Positions 39,913-47,686 of a stretch of 64,000 nucleotides of DNA are shown here, one piece after another. The translations under genes and the position numbers were made by a program. Under the pieces are notes generated by a model. It was given only the letters and a program-made list of their open reading frames with translations, was not told the DNA's origin and did no database searches. Source of the stretch: Geomonas silvestris (GTDB taxonomy: Bacteria; Desulfobacterota; Desulfuromonadia; Geobacterales; Geobacteraceae); assembly GCF_014193515.1 (NCBI RefSeq), contig NZ_BLXX01000001.1:434001-498000 (forward strand), in the 5' to 3' direction. Every line of letters starts with the position of its first letter. Within the stretch, counting starts at the first letter, position 1.

Positions 39913-40962
39913 ATGCCGATGAAACTATCGAACGTGATGCTCTTGCTGGTTGTGGTAACCATCTGCGCCGTTTTCTCGTTGCGGATCTTCCAGGGGATCG
40001 ACGAGATGATGGGAGACCAGTATTGGGTGGTCGACACCACCCAGGGAGACCACGGCTGGTACGCCATGGGACTGCTCCCCTGCGTCGCCAAGGTCCCCAA
40101 GGACGTAGTAAAGGCCGCGAACAGCAACCCCGCCGCTCCCGCCAAGTACCTGATCTACGCGCAAAACGGCGACTTCGCCGGCAACACGGTCTACGGCATC
40201 TCCCTGGGAATCCCGCTCATCATGTACTTGATCTGGTTTGCCTGCATCCTCGGGTTCCCGGACCGGGTCGACCCCTATCTCCTGCCGCGGCGGATCTTCA
40301 CCACTACCGTGATCATCATCTGCTCTATCATCGTCAACCTGTTCCTGATGCGGGTAGCCGCCGACTTTGCCCGCGACCCCATGTCGCGTATCGCCAACGT
40401 CGCCGGTACCCAGGCCTCGCTCCTCTTCCACAGTGCAGGAATCTGGTTCGCCATCCTTTTCTCCGCCTTGGGCACCACCAACCACAGCGCCCGCGAGTCG
40501 CGCGCCCCCGACAGCCGCAACTGGCAGACCCAGGCGAACGAGAAATTCAACTGGATGTTCCTGCTTTTGCTCGGCGCGACGCTCCTCGAGGTCTGCCTGG
40601 TGCAGAGCCGGTTGGCGCTGCCCGATGCCGCCTTGGATTACGCACTGTGGCTCATGGCGGTCGTGATCTTCATGCGCATGTTCGGCTTCTCTCCCAAATA
40701 CTGGATAAAACGCGCCCGGGGTATCGCGATTGCGCTCACCGGAACCTTTTGTACCCTCCCCATCTTCTACCTCCTGGAGCGGGCCACCGGAACCCTGGGC
40801 GCCGGCTTCGCGTCCCCCATTCTGGCTGCGACTCACGGCCCGGAGAACGCCAACATAGGCCTGTCGCTCATGCTTTCCATCTACCTCATCTTCTGGATGG
40901 AATTTGCCGCGGCTATCAGGAGAAATGGCCCGGTACGCCCTCTGGCTGGGAGCAGGGGCTGA
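39913..40962 (+). CDS. Polytopic membrane protein, unknown function
   Basis: 349 residues with about eight hydrophobic segments (approximately 7-25, 96-115, 126-148, 165-185, 208-226, 232-250, 265-283, 318-338). Between segments 1 and 2 lies a probable extracytoplasmic loop (DQYWVVDTTQGDHGWYAMGL and following). AGGAGA lies about 10 nt before the ATG. No transporter or enzyme signature is recognised. Third gene of the sigma-54 unit; product may import or sense the signal read by the Cache kinase, but this is only context. Confidence 0.72.
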   Translation: MPMKLSNVMLLLVVVTICAVFSLRIFQGIDEMMGDQYWVVDTTQGDHGWYAMGLLPCVAKVPKDVVKAANSNPAAPAKYLIYAQNGDFAGNTVYGISLGIPLIMYLIWFACILGFPDRVDPYLLPRRIFTTTVIIICSIIVNLFLMRVAADFARDPMSRIANVAGTQASLLFHSAGIWFAILFSALGTTNHSARESRAPDSRNWQTQANEKFNWMFLLLLGATLLEVCLVQSRLALPDAALDYALWLMAVVIFMRMFGFSPKYWIKRARGIAIALTGTFCTLPIFYLLERATGTLGAGFASPILAATHGPENANIGLSLMLSIYLIFWMEFAAAIRRNGPVRPLAGSRG

Positions 40963-41347
40963 TTCAGTCCCCGGCGCTGTTTTATTTCCGTTCGCCGCAC
41001 CCTCTGCACACCAGCAACGCAGCCCCCAAAAGCCTCACCCCGCACCCCATTACTACGCAATCATAAACCAAAGTTCTACAAATTTCGTACTGCAACGAGA
41101 CCACCTCACATTCCCGGACTAAAACGCTGTCGCAAAGATTCCCGCCTCATCACGTCCTACAAGGCGCCCGAATAGGTCAGAAGTTGCCTCACATCTAACA
41201 CTCCCACCCACCGGCAGTCGCTGCAGTCTCCTCGGGAGAATTCTCCCCGACAGGGCACCTGCCCCCCCCACTAGAGCCGCACAAAAGCGCCATCGCAGGT
41301 TCTGGTTCCCATCCAAGCGGCTATTATTTTTGGGGATAATTTACATT

Positions 41348-41363
41348 TAACCGGAACCGGTTA
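41348..41363. promoter_or_regulatory. Palindrome TAACCGG-AA-CCGGTTA
   Basis: Perfect 7-bp arms around AA in an AT-rich stretch. It is probably an operator of unknown regulator, 550 bp upstream of the DUF485 gene. Confidence 0.5.
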
Positions 41364-41656
41364 TCATTAGCAATAATGAGCCTCGGTTTTTATGAAAGCA
41401 CCGGACACTCAATTATGCGACACTGTTTTGTATACATTTTCGTGACTTTACAACGCTGTAACACATTCCGGCCAGGAACCTCCGCGCATCCCGGGCCGAA
41501 AAAATTATTTCGGAGAAAAGCCGAATATTATCCGTATTTTCGCGCTATTATGGCGAACCAGATTGAGGCCTTTTGGAACTAAATTGTTTGCGTTTGTTTA
41601 AAACGGTGTTTATTTTTTGTTGTGGTTTACGAAATCTTGTGGTACAAGAAAAACAT

Positions 41657-41706
41657 CGGAAGCCTCAGAAACGGGTCAAACCCGGGTTCGAAACGCCTCC
41701 GATAGA
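41657..41706. other. Nested inverted repeats, possible RNA structure
   Basis: Outer arms ATCGGA and TCCGAT enclose a near-palindrome TCAAACCCGGGTTCGA (one mismatch) and a CGGGT-CAA-ACCCG hairpin option. It could be a structured leader or an operator pair. The TTCGAA motif recalls a tRNA T-loop but no tRNA fold is possible in this span. Confidence 0.4.
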
Positions 41707-41730
41707 ACAACACCTTCATCGAAACATACT

Positions 41731-41779
41731 GTTTTGACTACCTTTCGGCAATCGTAACGTTTGTCAAAACAGCTTGACA
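41731..41779. promoter_or_regulatory. TGTCAA/TTGACA operator cluster before the acetate permease
   Basis: TGTCAA-AACAGC-TTGACA (41762-41779) is a perfect 18-bp dyad. In addition GTTTTGAC (41731) and GTCAAAAC (41763) form an inverted pair 32 bp apart. The TTGACA also looks like a -35 box, though no good -10 follows. This probably binds a regulator of the permease operon 140 bp downstream. Confidence 0.55.
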
Positions 41780-41916
41780 TTTTTTCAGACGCAGCAAATC
41801 AGAACCGTTTACCAAAAAACAAAATGACGAAAGGGGGATCTATCGAGAACTGAACCACGTGGGCGGGACGCCGCTCAGACAACCGGGCATCTTTACCAAG
41901 AAAGGAGTGACAAACC

Positions 41917-42228
41917 ATGGCAGAGAAAAAGTACGATTGGTCGGCAATCGCCAAGAACCCCAAATTTGTGGAACTGCACCACAAGAAAACCGCCTTCCTC
42001 TTCGGGTGGTGGATCTTCTCGTGCGTCTACTACTTCCTCCTCCCGATCGGAGCGGCCTACACGCCCGGGATCTTCAAAGTGAAGATCATCGGTGCCGTCA
42101 ACTTCGGCTACCTGTTCGCCCTGTCCCAGTTTTTTGTCTCCTGGGGTTTGGCTCTTTACTATGCACACGTAGCCAACAAGGACTTCGACCGCCTGACCAG
42201 GGAACTGATCGACGAATTACATCTCTAA
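41917..42228 (+). CDS. DUF485 small subunit of an acetate-type symporter
   Basis: 103 residues. It matches DUF485 (YjcH-type): soluble N-terminus, then two membrane segments (about 25-47 and 60-82) with FxFGWWIFSCVYYFLLP and YLFALSQFFVSWGLALYYAHVANKDFDRL. Family members are always next to the ActP-type symporter and assist it. AAAGGAG precedes the ATG by about 9 nt. It is 19 bp before the symporter gene. Confidence 0.92.
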   Translation: MAEKKYDWSAIAKNPKFVELHHKKTAFLFGWWIFSCVYYFLLPIGAAYTPGIFKVKIIGAVNFGYLFALSQFFVSWGLALYYAHVANKDFDRLTRELIDELHL

Positions 42229-42247
42229 CGTAAAGGAGGGATAGGAC

Positions 42248-44242
42248 ATGACCATGAAGAAGATCATCATCGCCGCTTCGCTGGCACTCTCCGTCGCCGC
42301 CGTCGCCTTTGCCGAAGAGAGCAAGGCGCCTGCAGGCGCTCCGGGTGGCACACCGGCCGCGAGCGCACCGGCCGCCTCGACCACCCCCGCAGCCCCCGTC
42401 ATGAAGGTAGAGACTGCCCAGCCCGCCGGCCCCGCGGCCGCGGCTCCGGCCGCTCCCAAGAAAAAGGAGCTCAAGGCTGACCGTACCATCACCATCTCGA
42501 TGTTCGCGATCATCATCGGGATCACCATGGCCGTCGTGGTCTGGGCCGCCAAGCAGACCAAGTCTGCCTCCGACTTCTACGCCGCGGGCGGCGGCATCAC
42601 CGGCACCCAGAACGGTTGGGCCATCGCCGGCGACTACATGTCGGCCGCGTCCTTCCTGGGCATATCCGGCCTGATCTCGCTCTACGGCTACGACGGGTTC
42701 ATGTACTCGGTCGGCTGGCTGGTGGCCTACATCACGGTGCTCCTCATCGTGGCGGAACCCTGCCGCAACGCCGGCAAGTACACCCTGGGCGACATCCTCT
42801 CCTTCAGGACCTCGCCCAAGCCGGTGCGCGCCTTCGCCGCCATCTCCACCGTGTCGGTCTCCACCTTCTACCTCACCGCCCAGATGGTTGGTGCCGGTAA
42901 ACTGATGGCCCTCTTGGTCGGCATCCCCTACAAGACTTCCATCATCGGCGTCGGCATCCTCATGGTAGGCTACGTCGTCTTCGGCGGCATGGTCGCCACC
43001 ACCTGGGTTCAGATCATCAAGGCGGGCCTGCTCATGTCGGGTGCCTTCCTGCTCTCCTTCCTGGTCATGATGAAGGCAGGCTTCAACCCGATCGGCTTCT
43101 TCGACCAGATCGTCGCCAATCCGGACATCCAGGACCACGTCTCCAAGCTGGTCCTCAAAGACGGCGTCATCCTGGCTGGCATGGACGCAGGGCAGCGCTT
43201 CCTGGAGCCGGGCCTCTACCTTAAGAACCCGCTGGACCAGATCTCCCTGGGTATGGCCCTCGTGCTCGGCACCGCCGGCATGCCGCACATCCTGATGCGC
43301 TTTTTCACCGTGCCGACCGCACAGGCTGCCCGCAAGTCCGTCATCATCGCCATGTTCATCATCGGCGGCTTCTACGTGCTGACCACCCTCTTGGGCTTCG
43401 GCGCCGCCATCAACCTGACCCCGCAGGGGATCACCGCCGTCGACCCGGGCGGCAACATGGCAACCCTCATGCTGGCACAGCAGATGGGCGCCGAAATCGC
43501 ACCGGTCCTGGGCGACCTGTTCCTGGCCTTCCTGTGCGCCGTCGCCTTCGCAACCATCCTCGCCGTGGTATCCGGCCTGGTTCTGGCAGCTTCCGCAGCC
43601 ATCGCGCACGACATCTACGTGAACGTGATCAAGGACGGCCACGCCGACCAGCACGAGCAGGTTCGCGCCGCCCGCATCACCTCCTTCGTAGTCGGCGCCT
43701 GCGGCATCGTGATCGGCATCGCAGCCGAGAAGCAGAACGTTGCCCACCTGGTGGCGCTCGCCTTCGCTGTGGCCGCCTCCGGGAACCTCCCGGTCGTGGT
43801 ACTGTCGCTCTTCTGGCGTAAGTTCAACACCGCCGGCGTCATCTCCGGCCTGGTGGTCGGCACCGTCGCATCGATCGCCCTCGTGATGGTCTCCCCGAAC
43901 ATGACCTATCCGAAGGTGGAGGCCGCCAAGGCCCACAAGGTCGTAGTCGCCATGGAGAAGAAGATGGCCTCCCTGGCTCCGGGCGCCACCCTCCCGGAGA
44001 AGGACCTGAAGGCGCTTGAGAAGGCCCGCAAGGACGAGAAGCAGGACGGCACCTCCATCGTCGGCCTGGACAAGCCGCTGTTCACCCTGAAGAACCCGGG
44101 CATCGTCTCGATCCCGCTCGGCTTCATGGCCGCCCTCCTGGGCGCGCTCGCCTTCCCGAGCCGCCGCTCCGAGGAGATGTTCGACGAGGTATACGTCCGT
44201 CAGAACACCGGCCTTGGTATGGCCAAGGCGGTAGAACACTAA
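42248..44242 (+). CDS. actP: Sodium:solute symporter, acetate permease (ActP) type
   Basis: 664 residues, longer than the roughly 550 of typical ActP. Signal-like leader (MTMKKIIIAASLALSVAAVAFA), then an unusual Ala/Pro-rich stretch (about residues 25-78), then the sodium-solute symporter fold with GTQNGWAIAGDYMSAASFLG, the sodium-site region and about 13 membrane segments. Another charged insert of about 55 residues (near 560-615) precedes the last segments. It imports acetate or a similar short monocarboxylate with a cation. Perfect AAAGGAGGGA ribosome site. Coupled with the DUF485 gene; followed by a strong terminator. Confidence 0.9.
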   Translation: MTMKKIIIAASLALSVAAVAFAEESKAPAGAPGGTPAASAPAASTTPAAPVMKVETAQPAGPAAAAPAAPKKKELKADRTITISMFAIIIGITMAVVVWAAKQTKSASDFYAAGGGITGTQNGWAIAGDYMSAASFLGISGLISLYGYDGFMYSVGWLVAYITVLLIVAEPCRNAGKYTLGDILSFRTSPKPVRAFAAISTVSVSTFYLTAQMVGAGKLMALLVGIPYKTSIIGVGILMVGYVVFGGMVATTWVQIIKAGLLMSGAFLLSFLVMMKAGFNPIGFFDQIVANPDIQDHVSKLVLKDGVILAGMDAGQRFLEPGLYLKNPLDQISLGMALVLGTAGMPHILMRFFTVPTAQAARKSVIIAMFIIGGFYVLTTLLGFGAAINLTPQGITAVDPGGNMATLMLAQQMGAEIAPVLGDLFLAFLCAVAFATILAVVSGLVLAASAAIAHDIYVNVIKDGHADQHEQVRAARITSFVVGACGIVIGIAAEKQNVAHLVALAFAVAASGNLPVVVLSLFWRKFNTAGVISGLVVGTVASIALVMVSPNMTYPKVEAAKAHKVVVAMEKKMASLAPGATLPEKDLKALEKARKDEKQDGTSIVGLDKPLFTLKNPGIVSIPLGFMAALLGALAFPSRRSEEMFDEVYVRQNTGLGMAKAVEH

Positions 44243-44268
44243 TAAAAGCTCGTTCGATCTGCTATCAT

Positions 44269-44295
44269 GGGGAAGGGAAACCTTCCCCTTTTTTT
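44269..44295 (+). terminator. Rho-independent terminator after the acetate symporter
   Basis: Perfect 8-bp stem (44269-44276 with 44281-44288), GAAA tetraloop and seven T residues, 27 bp past the symporter stop. Confidence 0.93.
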
Positions 44296-44307
44296 ATCGG
44301 AGCAGTC

Positions 44308-45525
44308 ATGCCCCCGCACTCTCCTCCCCCACCGCTTGCCGAAAGCGACCTGATCCAGGGTCTCATGGACCGGGTGCACGCCTTTTTGCCGCTATTGGAC
44401 CTGTCCGAGATGACCCCGCTCCTCGAAGGAATCCGCGCAACCGCCCAACAGGAACTCGCCCAACTGCGCAGCTTCTCGAGTAGGGAAGCCGATCTCCTGG
44501 GAGCCATACCGGGCACCGGGAGCTACACCGAACTCCTCGCCCTGCACGAGGAACTGAACCACCTGGAGATGGAGCGTTTCCTGCGCTTCTTCTCGGTCCC
44601 CGCCCTGCACGAAAACTGCACCCACTACCGCGACCTCTTGGCCCGCCGGGCCCAGGAGCTGGTGCTCCGCGAGATGCCGACGTGCGCCCCCCTCCCCTTC
44701 GCGCTGATCAGCATGGGGAGCGACGGCCGCGAGGAGCAGACCCTCATCACCGACCAGGATTACCTGATCGTCTACGGCGACGGCGGCGACGACGAAGCCG
44801 ACGCCTGGTTTCGGGACTACGCCCTGATCCTCGTGGAGCGGTTGGCCGAGATCGGCTTCAAGAAGTGCACCGGCGGCATCATGCCCTCCAACGACAACTG
44901 GCGGGGGTCGCTCTCCCAGTGGCAGCGCCGCCTGCTCTCCATCGTGCGCTACGAGTGCGAGGACATGGGGAAGAACCTCATGGACCTGATCGTCATCTCC
45001 GACGCGCGCTACGTGGCCGGAGACCTGGCGCTGGCCGACGAGCTGGTGAATCGGATCCGCTCCCTGGGGCAGGACTACTTCATCGCGCTCTGGGGGATGG
45101 CCAAGGCCGCCACCGAGATGCGCCTCGCCCTCGGTTTCCTGAAACGGATCTGGACCGAGGGGAGCGGCGAGCACAAGGGCGAGTTCAACCTGAAGCTCTT
45201 GGCCTGGGCCCCCTTGGTCATGAACGTGCGCATCCTGGCCATCAACCAGGGGATCCCGGCCACCTCCACGGTGCGGCGCATCGAGCACCTGCAGCGCGAG
45301 AGGAGCCTCTCCCAGGCGACCGCGCAGGGGCTCATCGAGGCCTATCGGATCCTCACCAAGCACCGCATCCTTTTGCAGGTGAAGGTCATCAAGGGGATCC
45401 AAAGCGACGCCTACCACCTGAACCCGTACACCCTGGACAAGGACGAACGCGAGCGGGTGCGCCAGGCCCTTTTGCTCATCGAAGAGCTGCAGAAGATCAT
45501 CCACACCAACTTCTCGATCATGTAG
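44308..45525 (+). CDS. DUF294 nucleotidyltransferase-like signalling protein
   Basis: 405 residues. An N-terminal helical region is followed at about residue 135 by a nucleotidyltransferase fold: SMGSDGREEQTLITDQDYLIVY, with the G-S turn and D-x-D metal-binding acids intact. C-terminal DUF294_C-type helical domain. No CBS or cyclic-nucleotide domain is attached, unlike many family members. Such proteins resemble GlnD and are thought to modify or sense partner proteins. It begins 13 bp after the terminator of the acetate symporter and precedes a second symporter, so it may control one or both. ATCGGAG lies before the ATG. Confidence 0.85.
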   Translation: MPPHSPPPPLAESDLIQGLMDRVHAFLPLLDLSEMTPLLEGIRATAQQELAQLRSFSSREADLLGAIPGTGSYTELLALHEELNHLEMERFLRFFSVPALHENCTHYRDLLARRAQELVLREMPTCAPLPFALISMGSDGREEQTLITDQDYLIVYGDGGDDEADAWFRDYALILVERLAEIGFKKCTGGIMPSNDNWRGSLSQWQRRLLSIVRYECEDMGKNLMDLIVISDARYVAGDLALADELVNRIRSLGQDYFIALWGMAKAATEMRLALGFLKRIWTEGSGEHKGEFNLKLLAWAPLVMNVRILAINQGIPATSTVRRIEHLQRERSLSQATAQGLIEAYRILTKHRILLQVKVIKGIQSDAYHLNPYTLDKDERERVRQALLLIEELQKIIHTNFSIM

Positions 45526-45528
45526 CGA

Positions 45529-45560
45529 GAGCTCCCTTCTGCGGGGAGCCGCTCCTTTTT
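45529..45560 (+). terminator. Possible terminator after the DUF294 gene
   Basis: A 6-7 bp stem (GCTCCC with GGGAGC) followed six bases later by five T residues. Weaker than the others in the window; transcription may read through to the DUF4212 gene. Confidence 0.4.
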
Positions 45561-45633
45561 CGCCTTCACCCGCGCCGGCGCCTGTGCTATGCTGCCCCGC
45601 ACACGTAGGCAGGACACCGACAGGAGGGAGATC

Positions 45634-45957
45634 ATGAGCCGCCAGGACCCGCGCTACCACGTCAACCTGTTCCGCCCCAAAGAGGGACACATGAAGGATG
45701 AGGTTCTCATCATCCTCATCGTCCTCATCGGTTGGGCGGTCGTCACCTTCGGGTTCCAGATCCTTTTGGCGTTCAGCCGCGGCAGGGGGATCGGCGACCT
45801 CCTGACCGGGCTCACCCTGTTCGGGCTCCCGCTGCACTTCTGGTTCACCGGTCAGTTTCTCCCGCTTTGGTTCATCATCCTCTGCCTGGTGTTCAACGTG
45901 TACATCGACCGGATCACCGCCTACCACAGCCGCAAGAGGGATCGCACCTATGAATGA
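45634..45957 (+). CDS. DUF4212 small subunit of a sodium/solute symporter
   Basis: 107 residues. N-terminal RYHVNLFRPKEGHMKDE, two membrane segments (about 22-44 and 60-90) with HFWFTGQFLPLWFIILCLVFNVYIDRI, matching the DUF4212 / symporter small-subunit family. The start at 45634 has AGGAGGGA about 6 nt upstream. It overlaps the next symporter gene by 8 bp, the usual arrangement of this pair. Confidence 0.88.
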   Translation: MSRQDPRYHVNLFRPKEGHMKDEVLIILIVLIGWAVVTFGFQILLAFSRGRGIGDLLTGLTLFGLPLHFWFTGQFLPLWFIILCLVFNVYIDRITAYHSRKRDRTYE

Positions 45958-47470
45958 CTCCCAGTGGACCATCGGCATCGTCATCCTGGTCCTGGTCTCC
46001 TTCATCCTGGTGGGGCTCAAGCAGAAGGCGCGCGAGAGCATGGAGTACGGCTTCGGGGGGCGCTACACGGGACGCATCGGGGGGGGAGCCGCCATCGCCA
46101 GCAACTGGATGAGCGCGGCAAGCCTCATGGGGCTCGCCGGCCTCATCTACCTAAACGGCTACCAGGCGCTCGCCTACGTGGCGGGGTGGACGGGGGGGTA
46201 CGTGCTTTTGCTGGTGCTTTTGGCCAGCCAGATCCGGCGCTTTGGCAAGTTCACCGCCCCGGATTTCGTGGGTGAGCGCTACGGATCGCCGGCGGCGCGC
46301 TTTCTCACCGCCGTCATCTGCATCGCCATCTCGGTGATCTACTGCGTGGCCCAGTTCAAGGGGATCGGGATGATCTTCTCGTTCCTCTTCGGGATCGACT
46401 ACCGGCACGGGGTGATCTACGGCGGGCTCGCGGTGATCTCCTACCTGGTGCTCTCCGGCGCGCTCGGTGTGCCGCGCAACCAGCAGCTTCTCTACTTCGT
46501 GATCATCACCTCTTTCATCGTGCCGCTCATGTGGCTCGCCCACCGGCTCGGGTACTTCTGGCTCCTCCCCCAGTTCAGCTACGGCGAGGCGGTGGGCGAT
46601 CTGGCCCGCCAGTATAGAATCGACTTCGCCGCCCCCTTTAACTCGGGGAGCGTCTACGAGTGGTGCGCCCTCTGTTTCACCCTCATGGTGGGGACCGCGG
46701 GCCTTCCCCACGTGCTGTCGCGCTTCTACACGGTTCCCAACCTGCGCGACGCGCGCTGGAGCGTGGTCTGGGGGCTCTTCTTCATCGCGCTCGTCTACTG
46801 GTCGGCGCCGGCCTATGCGGTCTTCGGCAAGCTGATCGAGGCGCGCATGGGGCACGTGCTCCCGCCGGCGGCGGCCCGCAGCATGGCAGACATCATCGTC
46901 TTGAAGACCGCGGTCCTCTCCGGTGTGCCGGGATGGCTTGCGGGTATCCTGGCGGCCGGCGCGCTCTCCGCGGCCTTCTTCACCGTGGCAGGGCTCCTGA
47001 TGACCGGGGCCGCCTCGGTCTCCTTCGATCTCTACTACCGGGTCTTCCACCCCCAGGCGAGCGAACTCTCCCGCATGAAGGTGGCCAAGGGCGCCACCCT
47101 GGCCCTTGGCGGGATCGTGCTCCTTTTGGCGCTCAACCCGCCGGGGCTCATCGCGGAGATCACCGCAGTCGCCTTTGCCCTGGCCGGCAACACCATCTTC
47201 CCCTTGCTGCTCCTGGGGATCTGGTGGGGCCGCGCCAACGACGACGGCGCCGTGGCCGGCATGCTGGTCGGCGTGGTCTGCACCTTCGCCCAGCCGCTCT
47301 TCGGCTCGCTCTCCCCCACGGTGGCCGCACTCTTCCCGCTCACCTCCTCGGCCCTGTGCGGCGCCCCTCTGGTGATCCTGGTGATGATCGCGGTAAGCCT
47401 CGCCACGCCACCCCCGCCGGAGCAGATGCGGCGCTTCCTGGCGAGCGAGGTGCACGGGCACCTGGGCTGA
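45950..47470 (+). CDS. Sodium/solute symporter (VC_2705-like, DUF4212-linked)
   Basis: 506 residues with about 13 membrane segments of the sodium-solute symporter family (IASNWMSAASLMGLAGLIYLNGY near residue 48, GTAGLPHVLSRFYTVP near 250). The DUF4212 partner upstream defines the subfamily; substrates are probably small organic acids. It is coupled to the small subunit by an 8-bp overlap. A repeat element and a degenerate DUF294-like gene follow. Confidence 0.9.
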   Translation: MNDSQWTIGIVILVLVSFILVGLKQKARESMEYGFGGRYTGRIGGGAAIASNWMSAASLMGLAGLIYLNGYQALAYVAGWTGGYVLLLVLLASQIRRFGKFTAPDFVGERYGSPAARFLTAVICIAISVIYCVAQFKGIGMIFSFLFGIDYRHGVIYGGLAVISYLVLSGALGVPRNQQLLYFVIITSFIVPLMWLAHRLGYFWLLPQFSYGEAVGDLARQYRIDFAAPFNSGSVYEWCALCFTLMVGTAGLPHVLSRFYTVPNLRDARWSVVWGLFFIALVYWSAPAYAVFGKLIEARMGHVLPPAAARSMADIIVLKTAVLSGVPGWLAGILAAGALSAAFFTVAGLLMTGAASVSFDLYYRVFHPQASELSRMKVAKGATLALGGIVLLLALNPPGLIAEITAVAFALAGNTIFPLLLLGIWWGRANDDGAVAGMLVGVVCTFAQPLFGSLSPTVAALFPLTSSALCGAPLVILVMIAVSLATPPPPEQMRRFLASEVHGHLG

Positions 47471-47473
47471 AAA

Positions 47474-47676
47474 CCAGGTCGAGGTCGGGGTTGAGGTCGA
47501 GAAACGGCGCGCGACAGCGCCGGAAGAGCGCGGGTAGCTGCGAGGCGAGGAGCAGGTCAAGGGTCAACAGAACTGTGAGATGAATGGAGCTTGCAGAGGA
47601 AAGGGCAGGAGGTTCCGGCTGTCATCGAGGACGCCGGCGGGTTCACGGTCTTCCCTCAACCTTAACCTCTACCTGG
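47474..47676. repeat. MITE-like element with 23-bp terminal inverted repeats
   Basis: The ends 47474-47496 and 47654-47676 are inverted repeats matching at 20 of 23 positions. The element is 203 bp, codes for nothing, and fills the whole gap between the symporter and the next gene. Its right end contains the GGAG ribosome site of that gene. Confidence 0.7.
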
Positions 47677-47686
47677 AGTGGTGCTT

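Larger units (their letters stand above)
40963..41916. other. Long AT-rich regulatory region before the acetate permease genes
   Basis: About 950 bp without a credible gene. The part from about 41330 to 41840 is clearly more AT-rich than the rest of the window and holds several dyads: a 16-bp palindrome at 41348, a nested stem at 41657-41706, and TGTCAA/TTGACA repeats at 41731-41779. The last 60 bp before the ATG carry the ribosome site AAAGGAG. No convincing sigma-54 promoter is seen. Confidence 0.6.

Noticed and set aside
41640-41710. tRNA-like GGTTCGAAAC segment
   Set aside because: No cloverleaf can be drawn: only about 35 nt lie between the outer stem arms and there is no D-arm or anticodon stem.
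42098-44239. Open frame of 713 codons antisense to the acetate symporter
   Set aside because: Asp/Gly/His-rich sequence typical of the complement of a membrane protein gene; no family resemblance.
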